The notes under the pieces were generated by a model. That model made no database searches, was not told the origin of the DNA, and was given only the letters and a program-made list of their open reading frames with translations. DNA of 64,000 bases. Source: Neelides folsomi. Lineage: Eukaryota; Arthropoda; Collembola; Neelipleona; Neelidae. Shown here one piece after another: positions 63,311 to 64,000 of the stretch; the first letter of the stretch is position 1, and each line of letters starts with the position of its first letter. The translations under genes were made by a program, and so were the position numbers. Location: the NCBI GenBank assembly GCA_034687125.1, contig JAQGBZ010000249.1, positions 1-64,000 on the forward strand. The letters run 5' to 3'.

Positions 63311-64000
63311 TTTTTATTAAAATCAAGTTATTATTCAAATTATCATCTTACAATAATAGTTTTGTAATTGAATTCCTGTATTTCCAATTTTTGAATTTCT
63401 TAATGTTTCTTACTGAGGATTTAAAATATAGTTCAAAGGTATGTTTAAAACAATCGTCGTTCATCATCAAACTACTCAATCAGTTTTCAATCAAATCAAC
63501 TTATTAAAACTATCCTCCGATCTCCAACAAGGTTAATTGTAAAACATTAGTTTTTATAAAATAAATATTATTAATATATAGTACGTTAGAATATTTAGTA
63601 GTTGAAAAATACGTAAAATTGATATTATCGTGTTAATTAAATTATAAGTATTAAATATCTAATACAATAATAATGAACTACAAAAAGACACTTCGATCAA
63701 ATTAGTAAATATAATTATATATTTAACACGTAGTAAAATTACATACATTAAGCATATGAACATTGTTAAATTATATTTAAAATTCAGCATAATGTTAGTT
63801 AACTTCTTATATAATTTAAATGTACTTGCATTTAAAAATATTAAAAACCCAAACATAGTTTGTCTACGTAAAAAATTATCAATTTGGAACCCGAGTTGAA
63901 TAACAAAATTTGTATCTTGATAAAGACATGAGTTGCTTATGAATAAAAAAAGATAAAAGGGGGTAAAATAGATTTTTAAATACAACAGTTTATATAAAAT
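63311..64000. other. 3' flank of ZDHHC6, no further gene recognised
   Basis: AT-rich. AATAAA at 63560-63565 is the best poly(A) signal for ZDHHC6, giving a 3' UTR of about 270 bases. A hydrophobic minus-strand open frame at 63659-63985 lacks an early ATG and looks like an AT-rich chance frame. Confidence 0.5.
63560..63565 (+). terminator. Candidate poly(A) signal of ZDHHC6
   Basis: AATAAA 250 bases after the TGA at 63308-63310. Confidence 0.5.

Noticed and set aside
63659-63985. Hydrophobic 108-codon minus-strand frame resembling a chemoreceptor fragment
   Set aside because: Lacks an early ATG, no recognisable motif; AT-rich DNA automatically encodes Phe/Leu/Ile/Tyr-rich frames.

Overview
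The window is a stretch of an AT-rich animal genome with intron-bearing genes, GT-AG introns and AATAAA-type poly(A) signals. Five coding loci can be supported: two small single-pass membrane proteins (+ strand, 5.95-6.08 kb and 10.02-10.30 kb), an ELOVL6-type fatty-acid elongase (- strand, 13.8-15.3 kb), a complete giant cell-surface receptor of the Uninflatable (Uif) type (- strand, 19.2-53.7 kb) and a ZDHHC6-type palmitoyltransferase (+ strand, 61.1-63.3 kb). A full Uif architecture (C-lectin, LDLa, CUBs, sushi, discoidin, HYR, EGF array, LamG, TM) and its length point to an arthropod or close relative. I cannot name the order or species; splice acceptors lack the strong nematode TTTCAG signature, so I do not favour a nematode.

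Layout. 1-5.7 kb: no gene seen; AT-rich tracts and one short foldback DNA transposon (MITE) at 5291-5409. 5.77-6.17 kb: a CpG-dense island encoding a 42-residue membrane micropeptide. 6.2-9.9 kb: no gene. 9.94-10.4 kb: a second CpG-dense exon encoding a 92-residue membrane protein whose TM helix shares the pattern FD-x6-LFL-x4-C with the first. 10.4-13.7 kb: no gene. 13.80-15.27 kb: six-exon elongase. 15.3-18.9 kb: no gene, one G-run cluster. 19.22-53.75 kb: thirty coding exons of uif, summing to 10,740 nt in one uninterrupted frame (3,579 residues); three large introns (3.2, 11.4 and 4.9 kb) lie in its 5' half. 53.75-61.0 kb: upstream region of both uif and the divergently transcribed ZDHHC6 gene, with a dense CAGGTA/CAGGTG cluster near 59.8-60.0 kb. 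61.13-63.31 kb: nine coding exons of ZDHHC6.

The genes do not form a pathway. ELOVL6 and ZDHHC6 both act in the ER membrane in long-chain acyl chemistry (making C18 fatty acids; attaching palmitate to cysteines), which may be coincidence. Uif in Drosophila is an apical epithelial surface protein needed for tracheal growth and able to antagonise Notch. The least explained items are the two related micropeptide loci, the CAGGTR cluster, and the alternative ends of Uif. All exon joins were made by hand from splice signals, reading frame and family similarity; no search or computation was run.
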